From Thermoplasmata archaeon (GTDB lineage: Archaea > Thermoplasmatota > Thermoplasmata > Lutacidiplasmatales > UBA184), in assembly GCA_030038655.1 (NCBI GenBank), contig JASHSP010000062.1:1-56161 (forward strand): a stretch of DNA of 56,161 nucleotides, in the 5' to 3' direction. The position numbers and the translations under genes are program-made. Positions 1 through 10,035 of the stretch are shown here, one piece after another (position 1 is the first letter of the stretch; the number at the start of each line of letters is the position of its first letter). Under the pieces are notes generated by a model. The model searched no databases. It worked only from the letters and a program-made list of their open reading frames with translations, and was not told the origin of the DNA.

Positions 1-286
1 GGTCGCGTCTGGCCGACCGTTCCCCGTCGCGGACGAGCGGCAGTGACAGCTCGACCAGTCGGGCACGTACGTCCGGCGCACGGGGGTGTCCCTCCACGGC
101 CCCCAGAAGGTCGCGGCCGTCGCCGGCGCAGGCGCTGATCACGCGGATGGGACCGGGCGGGGAACGGTCGAGCGCTTCGCGAATCCGATCCTGCACCGCG
201 CGCAGGCGTGCGGCCATCGACCGGTCCTCATCGTAGCTTCGGTGCCACTCGACCCACTCGTCCACCGCCCGGCCGCCCTCGAACAC
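1..286 (-). CDS. Class I SAM-dependent methyltransferase family protein, N-terminal part (truncated by window edge)
   Basis: Hand translation from GTG at 286: VFEGGRAVDEWVEWHRSYDEDRSMAARLRAVQDRIREALDRSPPGPIRVISACAGDGRDLLGAVEGHPRAPDVRARLVEL...; SAM-binding 'ISACAGDGRDLL' glycine motif; in-frame TGA just upstream of the GTG; TATA-like 'acatatct' about 30 nt upstream. Not in the ORF track. Confidence 0.8.
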   Translation of the reverse strand, partial: MFEGGRAVDEWVEWHRSYDEDRSMAARLRAVQDRIREALDRSPPGPIRVISACAGDGRDLLGAVEGHPRAPDVRARLVELSLPLVRDGERSARRD

Positions 287-602
287 CGACCACCCGGTTC
301 AAGCCGCGACACACGGTGTGAGATATGTACTCGATGAGGGCACCCCCACCCGTGCCCGAAGGCCCCCCCACCGACCGTAGAGACGACGGCCCGCGCTCGC
401 TCCGGGTCCCGGGGTGGCGCACCGGCACCACGAATTCGGGGCCCACGCCCGAGCGTTAGAGCACGATCCCAGTACCAGGTCGATCGGCACTCCACGGTTC
501 GGTTGTCCCTCCTGTACGACGCGAGCGCTGCCTTGGCCGAACGGGCGGGGGAGCTTCGAGACGCTGAGCGTGCTGGCGGCCGCGACGGAACGCCGACCCA
601 AC

Positions 603-611
603 GATAAATAG
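603..611 (+). promoter_or_regulatory. Archaeal TATA-like box of the GNAT gene
   Basis: gataaatag about 26 nt upstream of ATG 634. Confidence 0.55.
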
Positions 612-633
612 CGTCCCGACGACCCCCGGGGCG

Positions 634-1206
634 ATGCGACGACCGGGGCCGGCGTCACGTGCCCCGCCGGGCCGCTTCGCGATCCGACTCGTCCGGACCG
701 CCCACGACGTCGACGTCGCCCGCCGATTGTTCCGCGAGTACCAATCGTGGCTGGCCCGTCATCGCGGCGAGGAGGCGTTCGCCGATACCATCCAGAAGAT
801 CGACCTCAGTTGGATCGACGAGGAGATCGCTTCGCTACCGGGTCCTTACGGGGCTCCGGGTGGGGCGCTGTTCCTCGCCTTCTCGGGTCGGACGGCGGTC
901 GGATGCGGGGCGCTGCGGAGGTTCGGGCCCCGCGTGGGCGAGGTGAAGAGGGTCTACGTCCGGCCTCGGTACCGCGGGCTCGGGTTGGGGCGGCGCCTGA
1001 CCCGCGCGATCCTGAACCGCGCTCGTTCGATGGGCTACCATCGGGCGGTCCTGGACACGCTGCCGGCGATGCGGAGTGCCATCGCGATGTACCGCGACAT
1101 GGGTTTCCGCCCGATTCGGGCGTACTGGTCCCACCCCGTGCCGGAGGCGTTGTTCTTCGAGTACCGGTTCCCCCACCGGGCGGACCGGTCCCACCGTCGG
1201 GGGTGA
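634..1206 (+). CDS. GNAT family N-acetyltransferase
   Basis: 190 aa; acetyl-CoA binding motif VKRVYVRPRYRGLGLGRRLTRAIL and LDTLPAMRSAIAMYRDMGFRP. Confidence 0.85.
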   Translation: MRRPGPASRAPPGRFAIRLVRTAHDVDVARRLFREYQSWLARHRGEEAFADTIQKIDLSWIDEEIASLPGPYGAPGGALFLAFSGRTAVGCGALRRFGPRVGEVKRVYVRPRYRGLGLGRRLTRAILNRARSMGYHRAVLDTLPAMRSAIAMYRDMGFRPIRAYWSHPVPEALFFEYRFPHRADRSHRRG

Positions 1207-1352
1207 GCCCCACCGCTCGCACCGCGGTCCCCGCCAGGCGCCGGTTCGGGCCGACGACGGGGCATTCTTAGGGAGTTCGTCTACGGTTCTTGACGGGGAA
1301 GCGCGGCACCGTGCCGACCCCTTTAATGGTCCCCAACGCTCTCGTCGACTCG

Positions 1353-2354
1353 ATGGTCGGCATACGCGCCCTGAACAAAATCTGGATGGACGGCGACCTT
1401 GTCGACTGGGACGAGGCTCAGATCCATGTCCTCTCGCACGGGCTCCATTACGGCTACGCGGTCTTCGAGGGGATCCGGTGCCACCGGACGGACCGGTGGT
1501 CGGCCGTGTTCCGTCTCCCGGAGCACATCGAACGGTTCGTCAACAGCGCGAAGGTCTACCGCATGCGCCTCCCGTTCGACGCGGACGCCCTGAACCAGGG
1601 CTGCGTCGACCTGATCCGGGCCAACGGGATCCCCGAGGCCTACCTGCGACCGATCGCATTCTCCGGCTACGGCGAGATGGGGCTGGACCCGACCAAGAGC
1701 GCCGTGCACGTGGCGATCGGGATGTGGGAGTGGCCGGCCTACCTGGGGGCGGAGAACGTCGAACGGGGGGTCCGCGCGACGGTCTCGAGCTGGGTGCGCA
1801 TCGACTCTCGGTCGCTCCCGCCGCAGGCGAAATGCGCGGCCAACTACGCGAACTCGGCCCTCGCCAAGATGGAGGCCGTGAGCGGCGGATATGACGAGGC
1901 GATCCTGCTCAACTCGGCCGGCATGGTCGCGGAAGGCCCCGGCGAGAACATCTTCCGCGTGAAGAAGGGGGTCGTGAGCACCCCGCCGGCGAGCTCGGGG
2001 ATTCTCCGCGGGATCACCCGCGACAGCGTCATCCGGATCGTGAGGGACGAGGGCATCGAGTTCCAGAGGACCGATTTCACGCGGGAGGAGCTGTTCACCT
2101 CGGACGAGTTGTTCTACGCCGGCACCGCCGCAGGGATCACCCCGATCCGGGAGGTCGACGGGCGGCCGATCGGGAGCGGCACGTACCCGATCACCGGGCA
2201 CCTCCGCAAAATCTACGAGGACGCGATCCACGGACGCTCGCCGAAGTACGCGGCGTGGCTCACGCCCGTCCCGAAGGCCTCGACGGCGTCGGCGGAACCG
2301 GCCGTCAAGACCGAAATACGCCGAGGGCCGGTAGCGACTCGTTCGCGGCGCTGA
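1353..2354 (+). CDS. ilvE: Branched-chain-amino-acid aminotransferase (class IV)
   Basis: [42 protein letters not shown]...; class IV PLP fold motifs. ATG 1353 preferred over the ORF-track start 1290 because a TATA-like ctttaat lies at 1321-1327. Confidence 0.9.
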   Translation: MVGIRALNKIWMDGDLVDWDEAQIHVLSHGLHYGYAVFEGIRCHRTDRWSAVFRLPEHIERFVNSAKVYRMRLPFDADALNQGCVDLIRANGIPEAYLRPIAFSGYGEMGLDPTKSAVHVAIGMWEWPAYLGAENVERGVRATVSSWVRIDSRSLPPQAKCAANYANSALAKMEAVSGGYDEAILLNSAGMVAEGPGENIFRVKKGVVSTPPASSGILRGITRDSVIRIVRDEGIEFQRTDFTREELFTSDELFYAGTAAGITPIREVDGRPIGSGTYPITGHLRKIYEDAIHGRSPKYAAWLTPVPKASTASAEPAVKTEIRRGPVATRSRR

Positions 2355-3045
2355 GCGAGGCCAGGGTCCACTCCCGGAGCGACGCCGCCTGGGCCGGCGC
2401 CAGCACGGCCGCCGGCCACCCCCAGTGCACCGCCACCACGCTTCCCGGCGCGACGTCCGGAAGGACCCGCGGATCGTACGGGACCGAACTCCGGGCGGCG
2501 TCGCCCAGCGCCAGTCGGTCGCCGTCCCGCACGAGCGGGGACCGCTCGACCCGAAGGGTGTCCGGGAGGACTTCGAGGACACGCGCCCACGCCGGGCGAC
2601 ACGACTCCATGTTCTCGAGCGTCGTCGGAACGTGACCCGTGACCGTCCCGACGCCGACGAACCCCACGTGGAACATGTGGTGCGGCACCGGACGCTCGGG
2701 CAGGTGCTCGGCGAGGCGGTCCGCCGCCGATCGCGGGAGGCCCCGTCGAGTGAGAGCCATCAGAAGCGCCCGGAAGTCGGCGCGGTCGAACGGATCGAGG
2801 AGGCGGTTCCCGATCCAGTACGCCTCGACCACGTCGAAATCGAGCGGAGACTTCCCGTGCTTCCGGGCGATCGACTCAAGGTACGGCATGAGCGCCTCGA
2901 ACCCGCCGAGCGCGCGGCCGGCCGCGGCCAGGTCCTTGCCCGTCGTGATGGCCCGGTAGAGGGCCGGCGCGGCGTCGGCCGGCCCGCAGAAGTTGAGCCG
3001 GTTGGTGGCGATGCTGAACCGGGCGCCGAGCTGGACGCCGTCCAT
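2305..3045 (-). CDS. DUF6390-like protein
   Basis: [33 protein letters not shown]...[18 protein letters not shown]...; resembles the hydrogenase-associated DUF6390 family as I recall it; start is 1 nt after the stop of the upstream EamA gene. Confidence 0.65.
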   Translation of the reverse strand: MDGVQLGARFSIATNRLNFCGPADAAPALYRAITTGKDLAAAGRALGGFEALMPYLESIARKHGKSPLDFDVVEAYWIGNRLLDPFDRADFRALLMALTRRGLPRSAADRLAEHLPERPVPHHMFHVGFVGVGTVTGHVPTTLENMESCRPAWARVLEVLPDTLRVERSPLVRDGDRLALGDAARSSVPYDPRVLPDVAPGSVVAVHWGWPAAVLAPAQAASLREWTLASLSAANESLPALGVFRS

Positions 3046-3046
3046 C

Positions 3047-4006
3047 TCAGGTCGTGGACCGCCCGGCGGCGGTCGCGCGGAAGAGGGTCGCCACGTCCCG
3101 GAACAGGGAGCGACCGATGACCACCGCGACCCCACCGACCACGACCGCCGCCCCGATCGCCGCCGGGAGCGCATACCCCGTGCCGCGGATCGCGAGGGTC
3201 ATGACCCACGTGACCGGAAAGCCGAGGACCAGGACGGAGGTTGCGACCCCAAGGTCGACGCGGGCGAGTCCGGCGTACCAGGTTCCGACGAACGCCGCCA
3301 AGAGCAGGGCGCTGATGAGCACCCAGTTCCATTGGGCCCCGCTCATCGACCCGACCGACCCCCACTGCGACGTCAGGAGCAGGAACCCGACCAGGAACGC
3401 CCCGCCGAACCCCATCCGCCCGAGCGCGACGGTGGAGCTCGGCAGGTCGTGGAGCGTCCGCTTCGAGATCGTGTACTCGACCGCCCACAGGACCGTGGCC
3501 GCCAGGACGTACCCGGTGCCGGTCGTCCACAGCGGCGAGACCAGGGAGAGGAGCAGGAAGTTGCCCGCCAGCAGAAGGCCCGCGGCGACCACGACCCGGG
3601 GGTGGAAGTGCTCCCTCAGCACGACGAGCCCGAGCACCGTCGCCATGAGGAAGAGCGTGCGGTAGACGAACGAGGCGGTGGCCGCCCCGCCGGCGGCCTC
3701 GGCGAGTTGGAGTCCCCGGAAGTAGAGGAGGAACGGTATCGCGCCCCCCACGAGGCCGATCAGCGCGAGCCGTCCCCAGTCAACCCGGCGCAGCCGCAGC
3801 CGCGACCCGCGCAGGACCACGAGGGCGACCGGGGCGATCAACGCTACCACCACGAGGTTCCGGACCGTGACGAACGCGTCCGAGTTGGTCCCGGCCACCG
3901 CGTAGGAGTTCACGAAGGTCGATACACCACTGATGACCGCGGTCGCGAGCACCAGGAGCAGTCCGATCGCGCCGACCCGGCTCCCCGTGACCCCGTTCGT
4001 TGCCAT
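3047..4006 (-). CDS. EamA/DMT-superfamily transporter (about 10 TM)
   Basis: 319 aa; two repeats of hydrophobic helices; [31 protein letters not shown] motif. Confidence 0.85.
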   Translation of the reverse strand: MATNGVTGSRVGAIGLLLVLATAVISGVSTFVNSYAVAGTNSDAFVTVRNLVVVALIAPVALVVLRGSRLRLRRVDWGRLALIGLVGGAIPFLLYFRGLQLAEAAGGAATASFVYRTLFLMATVLGLVVLREHFHPRVVVAAGLLLAGNFLLLSLVSPLWTTGTGYVLAATVLWAVEYTISKRTLHDLPSSTVALGRMGFGGAFLVGFLLLTSQWGSVGSMSGAQWNWVLISALLLAAFVGTWYAGLARVDLGVATSVLVLGFPVTWVMTLAIRGTGYALPAAIGAAVVVGGVAVVIGRSLFRDVATLFRATAAGRSTT

Positions 4007-4096
4007 GGACGCCCGCGGGGCCGTCCAACCCGCGCAGGATATTCAGTCTTCGGTGCAGGGAACCTGACCCGAGGACGGGGCCGGCGGAGCGCGGGC

Positions 4097-4405
4097 TCAA
4101 CTCGGGGTCGGGGACGGGGCGCCCGGGGGCGATTCGCCGGTCGCCGGGGGGCCCGCGGGCACGGAGTCCGACTCGGCCAGCGCGCTCAGCTGGCCCGCGT
4201 ACTCGAGGGCCTCGAGCGCCTCCCGCTCCTCGATCTTCGACGTGGCGAACCCGGCGTGGACGATCACGTAGTCCCCCACCTCCGCCTCGGGGACGTACAC
4301 CAGATTGACCGTCTTGCGAACGCCCGAGAAATCCACCTCGGCGACCCGGGACGTCGCCCCGGGTTCGACCAGACGCACGATCCGACCGGGTATCGCAAGG
4401 CACAT
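4097..4405 (-). CDS. hypC: [NiFe] hydrogenase assembly chaperone HypC/HupF
   Basis: MCLAIPGRIVRL...AEVDFSGVRKTVNLVYVPEAEVGDYVIVHAGFATSKIEEREALEAL; N-terminal MCLAIPGRI signature. Confidence 0.95.
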   Translation of the reverse strand: MCLAIPGRIVRLVEPGATSRVAEVDFSGVRKTVNLVYVPEAEVGDYVIVHAGFATSKIEEREALEALEYAGQLSALAESDSVPAGPPATGESPPGAPSPTPS

Positions 4406-4472
4406 GGTTCCTCCCGAACCCTCGCGGGGGAGAACGCCGCCGGGCCTCTTGAGCGAGTCGGTCGACCGCCCC

Positions 4473-4766
4473 TCACGCGCTCGTCGGGGGGGTGCCGGAG
4501 CCCGGCTCCTCCACCACGACATCGGCCAGGACGACGTCCTGCGCCCGCGAGTCCCGGGGGTCGGGCGAGCTCTCGATCTCCAGCGCCGCGTCGCGGGCCG
4601 GCGTGTCCGCCACCAGCTCCCGCCATCGACTCCGCAGGGTCTCGGGCGAAACGTGGCAGAGCGCCCCGACACGCAACCGCACCCGGGTTATCCGGTCGAC
4701 CCTCTCGCGCCGAGCGACCTCGAGCAGCTCCCGTCGGAGGTCCCGGAGCAGGGCCTCCTCATGCAT
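4473..4766 (-). CDS. hypA: Short HypA-like hydrogenase nickel metallochaperone lacking the zinc finger
   Basis: MHEEALLRDLRRELLEVARRERVDRITRVRLRVGALCHVSPETLRSRW...; MHE start and HypA core; only one Cys, no CxxC pairs. Confidence 0.8.
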   Translation of the reverse strand: MHEEALLRDLRRELLEVARRERVDRITRVRLRVGALCHVSPETLRSRWRELVADTPARDAALEIESSPDPRDSRAQDVVLADVVVEEPGSGTPPTSA

Positions 4767-5289
4767 GGCGCGCTCCGGGGCCGGAGCGGGGTTCGACGGG
4801 ACCGGCTCGGGCGATCTCGTCCGCGATCGATTCGACCACGCGATCGACGGACCGCTCGACCTCCGGGGAGAGACCGATCCCCGGGGAGAAGTCGACCCCT
4901 TCGACCCCGTACACGACCAGGAGGCCGGGGAAGCGGCCGATCGACCGCCCGAGCTGGACGGCCTCGGCCACCGAGAGGCCGTGGGTCGAGCTGGTCGGGC
5001 TCGGCGGAAAGCGGTACCCGGGCGTCGCCTCGACACGATGGATTGTTCCCGGCGGCGCCCCGGACCGCACGGCGTCGACCACGAGCACGCTCGCCTCGCC
5101 GTCCCACAGGTCGAGCAGCCCCGTGCCGTCGCCGTCGAACTCGACGGCGCGCTCCGGACGGGCCAAGGTTCGGCGAACCCGTCGGACGACCTCCGGGCCG
5201 ACCGCGTCGTCGTGCCGGTTCGAGTTGCCGACGCCGATCACGAGGGGATGCGCGCGGTCGTCACGGCCCCCTACGTGCGGCGACGCCAC
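4759..5289 (-). CDS. Hydrogenase maturation endopeptidase (HycI/HyaD family)
   Basis: LVIGVGNSNRHDDAVGPEVVRRV...VLVVDAVRSGAPPGTIHRVE...STHGLSVAEAVQL...LLVVYGVEGVDFSPGIGLSPEV. Confidence 0.95.
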   Translation of the reverse strand: MASPHVGGRDDRAHPLVIGVGNSNRHDDAVGPEVVRRVRRTLARPERAVEFDGDGTGLLDLWDGEASVLVVDAVRSGAPPGTIHRVEATPGYRFPPSPTSSTHGLSVAEAVQLGRSIGRFPGLLVVYGVEGVDFSPGIGLSPEVERSVDRVVESIADEIARAGPVEPRSGPGARHA

Positions 5290-5299
5290 GTCCCTCCGT

Positions 5300-6595
5300 T
5301 CAGTCGCGGACGAGTTCGAGGTTCAGGAAGTGGGTGGCGCACGAGATGCACGGGTCGTGGTTCCGGATCGCCCGTTCGCAGGCGAACGTCAGCGCCTCCT
5401 GGTCGAGGTCGAGCGACCGCGCCACGAGCTCCCGGAGGTCGTCCTCGATCCGCTTCTGGTTCTGCGACGTGGGCGCGACGATGCGCGCGTCCACGATGGT
5501 CCCGGGAGGCTCGAGCCGGTACCGGTGGAACAGGATGCCACGGGGCGCCTCCGTGGTCGCCGCCCCCGAGACCGGAGCGGTGAGGGGAGGCGCGGGGACG
5601 GAGGGCGCCCCGGGGGGCCGGTACTGGTCGATGATGCGGAGCGCCTCCTCGCACGCGTAGACGATCTCGATCGCGCGCACGACGATGCTCCGGTACGGGT
5701 TCGTCACGACCGGCGGGAGCCCGAGCTCTCCGGCGACCGCCTTCGCGCGGGGGGAGAGCCGGTCGTGGTTGAGGGCATAGCGGGCCAGCGGCCCGACCAG
5801 GTACGACCCGCCGCCCTTGCGCACGGCCTGCAGCGCGTGCGAGTGCGGGACCTGGACCTCCTCGAACGCCTCCTCGAACCGGTCCTGCGGGATGCGGAGC
5901 CCGCGGCTCGAGACGAGGTCCCCCTCGTTCATCGGGTACTCCGAGGGATGGCGCAGGCTCACGAACTCGTACGGCAGCTCGAAGTCGGGAAAATCGAACC
6001 CCGCGACGAACCGGGCGGTCTCTTCGGCGAGCGCGAGGGCGGCCTCGAGGCTCGGGCGCATCCCGTCGAGCTCCTCCCGGGAAGGGCACCGGTAGAACCC
6101 GCCCACGCGGACGTTGATCGGATGGATCTCGCGGCCGCCGAGCAGCCGCATGAGCGCGTTGCCGGCCTTCTTGAGCTCGAGCCCGTGCTTCACGGCTTCC
6201 GGGTGGTGCTCGGCGAGGCGAATCGCGTCCGGATACCCGAGGAAGTCCGGGGCGTGGAGCAGGTAGATGTGCAACGCGTGGCTCTCGATCCACTCGCCGC
6301 AGTAGAGCAGCCGGCGCAGCTCCCGGATCGGTCCCTCGACCGTCATCCCGAGCGCGCGCTCCATCGCGTGGCACGCGCTCATCTGGTAGGCGACCGGGCA
6401 GATCCCGCAGATCCGCGCGGTGATATCCGGCGCCTCGGCGTACCCCCGCCCCCGGAGGAACGCCTCGAAGAACCGCGGGGGCTCGAAGATGCGCAGCTCG
6501 ACCTCCTCGACGGACCGGTCGTGGATCCGGACCCGCAGGGCGCCCTCGCCCTCGACCCGTGCGAGGTAGTTGACCGATATCGTCCGCTCGCTCAC
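5300..6595 (-). CDS. hydA: Group 3b-like [NiFe]-hydrogenase large (alpha) subunit
   Basis: GTG start overlapping the small-subunit stop; N-terminal RICGICP and C-terminal DPCISCATH nickel ligands, 9-aa cleavable tail FLNLELVRD. Confidence 0.95.
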   Translation of the reverse strand: MSERTISVNYLARVEGEGALRVRIHDRSVEEVELRIFEPPRFFEAFLRGRGYAEAPDITARICGICPVAYQMSACHAMERALGMTVEGPIRELRRLLYCGEWIESHALHIYLLHAPDFLGYPDAIRLAEHHPEAVKHGLELKKAGNALMRLLGGREIHPINVRVGGFYRCPSREELDGMRPSLEAALALAEETARFVAGFDFPDFELPYEFVSLRHPSEYPMNEGDLVSSRGLRIPQDRFEEAFEEVQVPHSHALQAVRKGGGSYLVGPLARYALNHDRLSPRAKAVAGELGLPPVVTNPYRSIVVRAIEIVYACEEALRIIDQYRPPGAPSVPAPPLTAPVSGAATTEAPRGILFHRYRLEPPGTIVDARIVAPTSQNQKRIEDDLRELVARSLDLDQEALTFACERAIRNHDPCISCATHFLNLELVRD

Positions 6596-7386
6596 GGGGC
6601 CACCGCCTCCTTCGCCGCCGCGTCCGCCGCCTCCCGGAACGGCGGCGCGAGCGCGTTGAACGTGCGGAACACGCGGGCGACCGCGGGTCGCGCCATCCCG
6701 AGCTCTTCGAGCTTCCCGACGAGCGAGGCCGCGTTCGGCGTGTCCTGCGGTCCGAAGCAGCCGTAGCAGCCGCGATGGAACGCGGGGCAGATCGCGCCGC
6801 AGCCAGTCTGCGTCACCGGCCCGAGGCACGGGGTGCCGTGCGCGACCAGAACGCAGACGTTTCCGCGCCGCTTGCACTCGATGCAGACGCTCTCGGTCGG
6901 CACGTTCGGGCTCCGTCGGCCGAGGAAGGCGGAGATCACCTCGAGGAGCTGGTGCTTGTCGATCGGGCAGCCCCGGAGCTCGAAGTCGACGGGGACGTGG
7001 TCGCGGATGGGGGTCGAGGTCCCCAGGGTCTGGATGAACTCCGGCCGGGCGTACACGACGCGACGGAACTCCTCCACGTCCGCGAAGTTCCGCAGCGCCT
7101 GGATCCCCCCGGCGGTCGCGCAGGCGCCGATGGTGACGAGGGTGCGCGTCTGCGCCCGGATCTCCCGGATCCGACGGGCGTCGTCGGCGGTGGTGACGGA
7201 CCCTTCCACGAGCGCGACGTCGTAGGGGCCGTCGACCCCGGCGCTCGTCGCCTCGTGGAACTCCGCGATCTCCACGGCGCCCGCGACCGCGAGCAGTTCG
7301 TCTTCGCAGTCGAGAAGCGTCAGCTGGCACCCGTCGCACGAGGCGAACTTGAACACCCCCAGGCGAGGCTTGTGCGGCGGCGTCAT
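6592..7386 (-). CDS. hydD: [NiFe]-hydrogenase small (delta) subunit
   Basis: [17 protein letters not shown]...VEGSVTT...[14 protein letters not shown]...[15 protein letters not shown]...; proximal and further FeS ligands. Confidence 0.95.
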   Translation of the reverse strand: MTPPHKPRLGVFKFASCDGCQLTLLDCEDELLAVAGAVEIAEFHEATSAGVDGPYDVALVEGSVTTADDARRIREIRAQTRTLVTIGACATAGGIQALRNFADVEEFRRVVYARPEFIQTLGTSTPIRDHVPVDFELRGCPIDKHQLLEVISAFLGRRSPNVPTESVCIECKRRGNVCVLVAHGTPCLGPVTQTGCGAICPAFHRGCYGCFGPQDTPNAASLVGKLEELGMARPAVARVFRTFNALAPPFREAADAAAKEAVAP

Positions 7387-7387
7387 C

Positions 7388-8251
7388 TCAGACCTCCCGC
7401 ACGGCGAGGAATCGACGGATCTCCGAGTACGGGAAGACCGGGCCGTCCCGGCAGACGAACTCGGGGCCGAACTGGCAGTGGCCGCAGATCCCCACGGCGC
7501 ACTTCATGTTGCGCTCGAGCGAGAGGAAGATCGAATCCTCCGGAACGCCCCGGGCCGTGAGCGCCTGGGCGGTGAGCTTCATCATGATCTCGGGCCCGCA
7601 CAGGAAGGCGGCGGTGTTCGGCGGGTCGAACCGCGCGTCCGGAAGGCGCGCGGTGACGAGGCCGACGTCGCCGTACCAGTCGCGGCCGGCGGTGTCGACG
7701 GTCGTCTGGAATCGGAGCCCGGGCAGCGCGCGCCAGCCCTGGATCTCCTCGTAGTAGACGAGGTCCCGGGGCGACCGGGAGCCGTAGATGATCTCGATGC
7801 GGCCGTACGCGTCGCGCTGCCGCAGCATCTCGTAGACCGCCGGGCGCAGCGGCGGGAGCCCGAGGCCGCCCGCGACGATCACCACGTCCTTCCCCCGGAC
7901 CTTCGAGAGCGGCCAGCCCGCGCCGTACGGGCCGCGCACGCCGACGGTCGACCCGCTCGTCATCTCGGTCAGGGCGTGGGTGACCTTGCCCGCGGCCCGG
8001 ACCGTGTGCACCAGGCGGTCGGGCTGCTCGGCGTCCCCGCTGATCGAGATCGCGACCTCGCCGAGGCCGAAGACGTAGACCATGTTGAACTGCCCCGGCG
8101 CGAACGGATGCGGCTCGGCCCCGGGGCCGGGCGAGAGCACGAGGGTGACCGTGTCGGGGGTCTCGCGGGTTTGGCCCCGCACCACGTACGGCATCGGCAG
8201 GATCGGCGAAGGGCCGGAGGTCGTACGGTCGCCGACGGCGTCAGCTGCCAT
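7388..8251 (-). CDS. hydG: Hydrogenase FAD/NAD(P)-binding (gamma) subunit
   Basis: [24 protein letters not shown]...[15 protein letters not shown]...LCGPEIMM...[23 protein letters not shown] 2Fe-2S motif. Confidence 0.93.
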   Translation of the reverse strand: MAADAVGDRTTSGPSPILPMPYVVRGQTRETPDTVTLVLSPGPGAEPHPFAPGQFNMVYVFGLGEVAISISGDAEQPDRLVHTVRAAGKVTHALTEMTSGSTVGVRGPYGAGWPLSKVRGKDVVIVAGGLGLPPLRPAVYEMLRQRDAYGRIEIIYGSRSPRDLVYYEEIQGWRALPGLRFQTTVDTAGRDWYGDVGLVTARLPDARFDPPNTAAFLCGPEIMMKLTAQALTARGVPEDSIFLSLERNMKCAVGICGHCQFGPEFVCRDGPVFPYSEIRRFLAVREV

Positions 8252-8711
8252 GGACGTCCAGCAGTTGGAACTGCGTGTTCTCGAGCCGCTGCGCGATCAC
8301 GGGGAGGAGGTGCAAGAGGAACTGGAACCCGTTGGCGGGGTCCTCGTTCAGGAAGGTCCGCAGCCGGTCGGAGTCGACCGAGAACGCATGCGTCGGCTTC
8401 AGGGCGCGGGCGTCCAAGCGCCAGTGGTACGGGAAGGTGAGCCACGACCAGCCGAGCACCTCGCCCGGGCCGACGGTCTGGATCGTGAGCCGGGGTCGCT
8501 CGGGCGTCGCGACCTCCAGGGCGACCTTGCCGTCCACGATCAGGAGGAACTCGCGCGCGGGCTCGCCCTCGCGCAGGAGGAGCTCGCCGGTCTCGAACGA
8601 CCGCTCGACCGCGATACGGCTCATCGACGCCACGAGCGCCGCGGGCAGGTCCTTCACGAACGGGTGGTCGGCGAGGCGGACGCCGTCCCGGCTCGCGTGG
8701 TTGCGGTTCAT
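8241..8711 (-). CDS. Stand-alone cyclic-nucleotide-binding (Crp-like) domain protein
   Basis: 157 aa; [29 protein letters not shown]...[12 protein letters not shown]; no C-terminal HTH; overlaps both neighbours. Confidence 0.88.
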   Translation of the reverse strand: MNRNHASRDGVRLADHPFVKDLPAALVASMSRIAVERSFETGELLLREGEPAREFLLIVDGKVALEVATPERPRLTIQTVGPGEVLGWSWLTFPYHWRLDARALKPTHAFSVDSDRLRTFLNEDPANGFQFLLHLLPVIAQRLENTQFQLLDVHGS

Positions 8712-9856
8712 GGCTTCTTCTCCGCCGGAGGCGGGGCCGGCAGCCGGAGGGCCGCGACCTCCTCCGTGATGTCGATGCCCACCGGGCACCAGGTGATGCA
8801 CCGGCCGCACCCCACGCACCCGGAGGTGCCGAACTGGTCGTGCCAGGTCCCGAGCTTGTGCGCGAGCCACTGGCGGTAGCGCGACTTCGTGCTCGAACGT
8901 ACGCTCGCCCCGTGCAGGGCGGAGAACCCCGAGTTGAAGCAGGAATCCCACCGACGCCACCGTTCCGTTCTCTCGCCGGAGAGGTCCGGGACCTCCTCGC
9001 TCGTGTTGCAGAAACAGGTCGGGCAGGCCATGGTGCAGTTCGTGCACGACAGGCATCGGCGGGCCACGATCTCCCACCGGGGATGCTCCGGGTTGTTCAC
9101 CAGCAGGTCGCGGAGGCCGCCGGCGTCCATCGACCGCCCCATCGAGGCGGCGGTCCTTGCCACGACCGCCTCCGCGGCCGCGGTGTCGGTCTGCGACGCG
9201 GGGGCCAGCGGCAATCCGGAGAGGACCGCGGCCCCTTCCCGCGAGCCGACCTCGACCAGGAAGTAGTGCCGTCCGGGGGACAGGATCTCGGTCAGCGCGA
9301 GGTCGAACCCCTTCCGGACGCCGGGCCCCGTGCCCATCGAAGCGCAGAAGCACGTGCCGCCGGCCTGGCCGCACTGTACCGCGACCCGGAGTGACCCGCG
9401 GCGATGGGCCGAATACGCCGGGTCGCCGGCCTTTCCGAACACGCGGTCGGAGATGTCGATCGCCGCCATCTCGCAGGCGCGGACGCCCAGGAACGCCAGC
9501 GGCGGCCCCTCGACCGGCTCCGGTCGGACCGCGAACGACGCGTCGGTCCGGACTGCGGTCCACAGGCGCTCGTGCGCCGGGAAGAGGTACTTCTTCCAGC
9601 TGTGCGGCCCGACCGCGTAGCCGAAGAGCGCCCGGTCCGCCCGCCGCTCGAGGCGATACTTCCCGGCGTCCTGGCGGTCGGTCCACCCGATCGGCAGGTC
9701 CGACTCCTCGCGGATGTCCCCGTAGACGATCGCGCCGTCCCGGATCGTGGGTCCGACGACACGGTACCCGTGCTGGCGCAGCGCGGCGAGCAACGACGGG
9801 AAGCCCGACCGCTCGAGCACCAGACGATCCCCCACGGCCGGGCCAGAGTGAGTCAT
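8708..9856 (-). CDS. hydB: Hydrogenase 4Fe-4S dicluster (beta) subunit
   Basis: [17 protein letters not shown] and [17 protein letters not shown] ferredoxin-type clusters; start at [10 protein letters not shown] (upstream ATG at 9901 also possible). Confidence 0.9.
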   Translation of the reverse strand: MTHSGPAVGDRLVLERSGFPSLLAALRQHGYRVVGPTIRDGAIVYGDIREESDLPIGWTDRQDAGKYRLERRADRALFGYAVGPHSWKKYLFPAHERLWTAVRTDASFAVRPEPVEGPPLAFLGVRACEMAAIDISDRVFGKAGDPAYSAHRRGSLRVAVQCGQAGGTCFCASMGTGPGVRKGFDLALTEILSPGRHYFLVEVGSREGAAVLSGLPLAPASQTDTAAAEAVVARTAASMGRSMDAGGLRDLLVNNPEHPRWEIVARRCLSCTNCTMACPTCFCNTSEEVPDLSGERTERWRRWDSCFNSGFSALHGASVRSSTKSRYRQWLAHKLGTWHDQFGTSGCVGCGRCITWCPVGIDITEEVAALRLPAPPPAEKKP

Positions 9857-10035
9857 CGACGCACGGGGCGAAGCGCGATCGCCTCGCGGGAGGCGAATCA
9901 CGGACGGCCCTTAGAAGGTATCGTCAAGGCCGTCCGACGCGGGCGCCCACCGACCCGGTCCGTCCCGCGTCGCGAGCACCCGTCGGGATTACGTACGTCG
10001 TGCGCTTGGCCGGGTTCGGCGAAGGGAGGGCATCG

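Noticed and set aside
414-611. 65-aa plus-strand ORF MAHRHHEFGAHARAL...
   Set aside because: No motif, ends in the TATA box of the GNAT gene and overlaps competing frames; not supportable as a gene.
2993-6766. 1257-aa plus-strand ORF, longest in the track
   Set aside because: Antisense to EamA, HypC, HypA, protease and hydrogenase genes; Arg/Pro/Gly-rich with no motif. Shadow ORF from high GC.
9157-10035. N-terminal about 290 residues of the 834-aa ORF ending in Fhs
   Set aside because: Antisense to HydB and very Arg/Pro-rich; Fhs starts at ATG 10036 after the shared promoter region.
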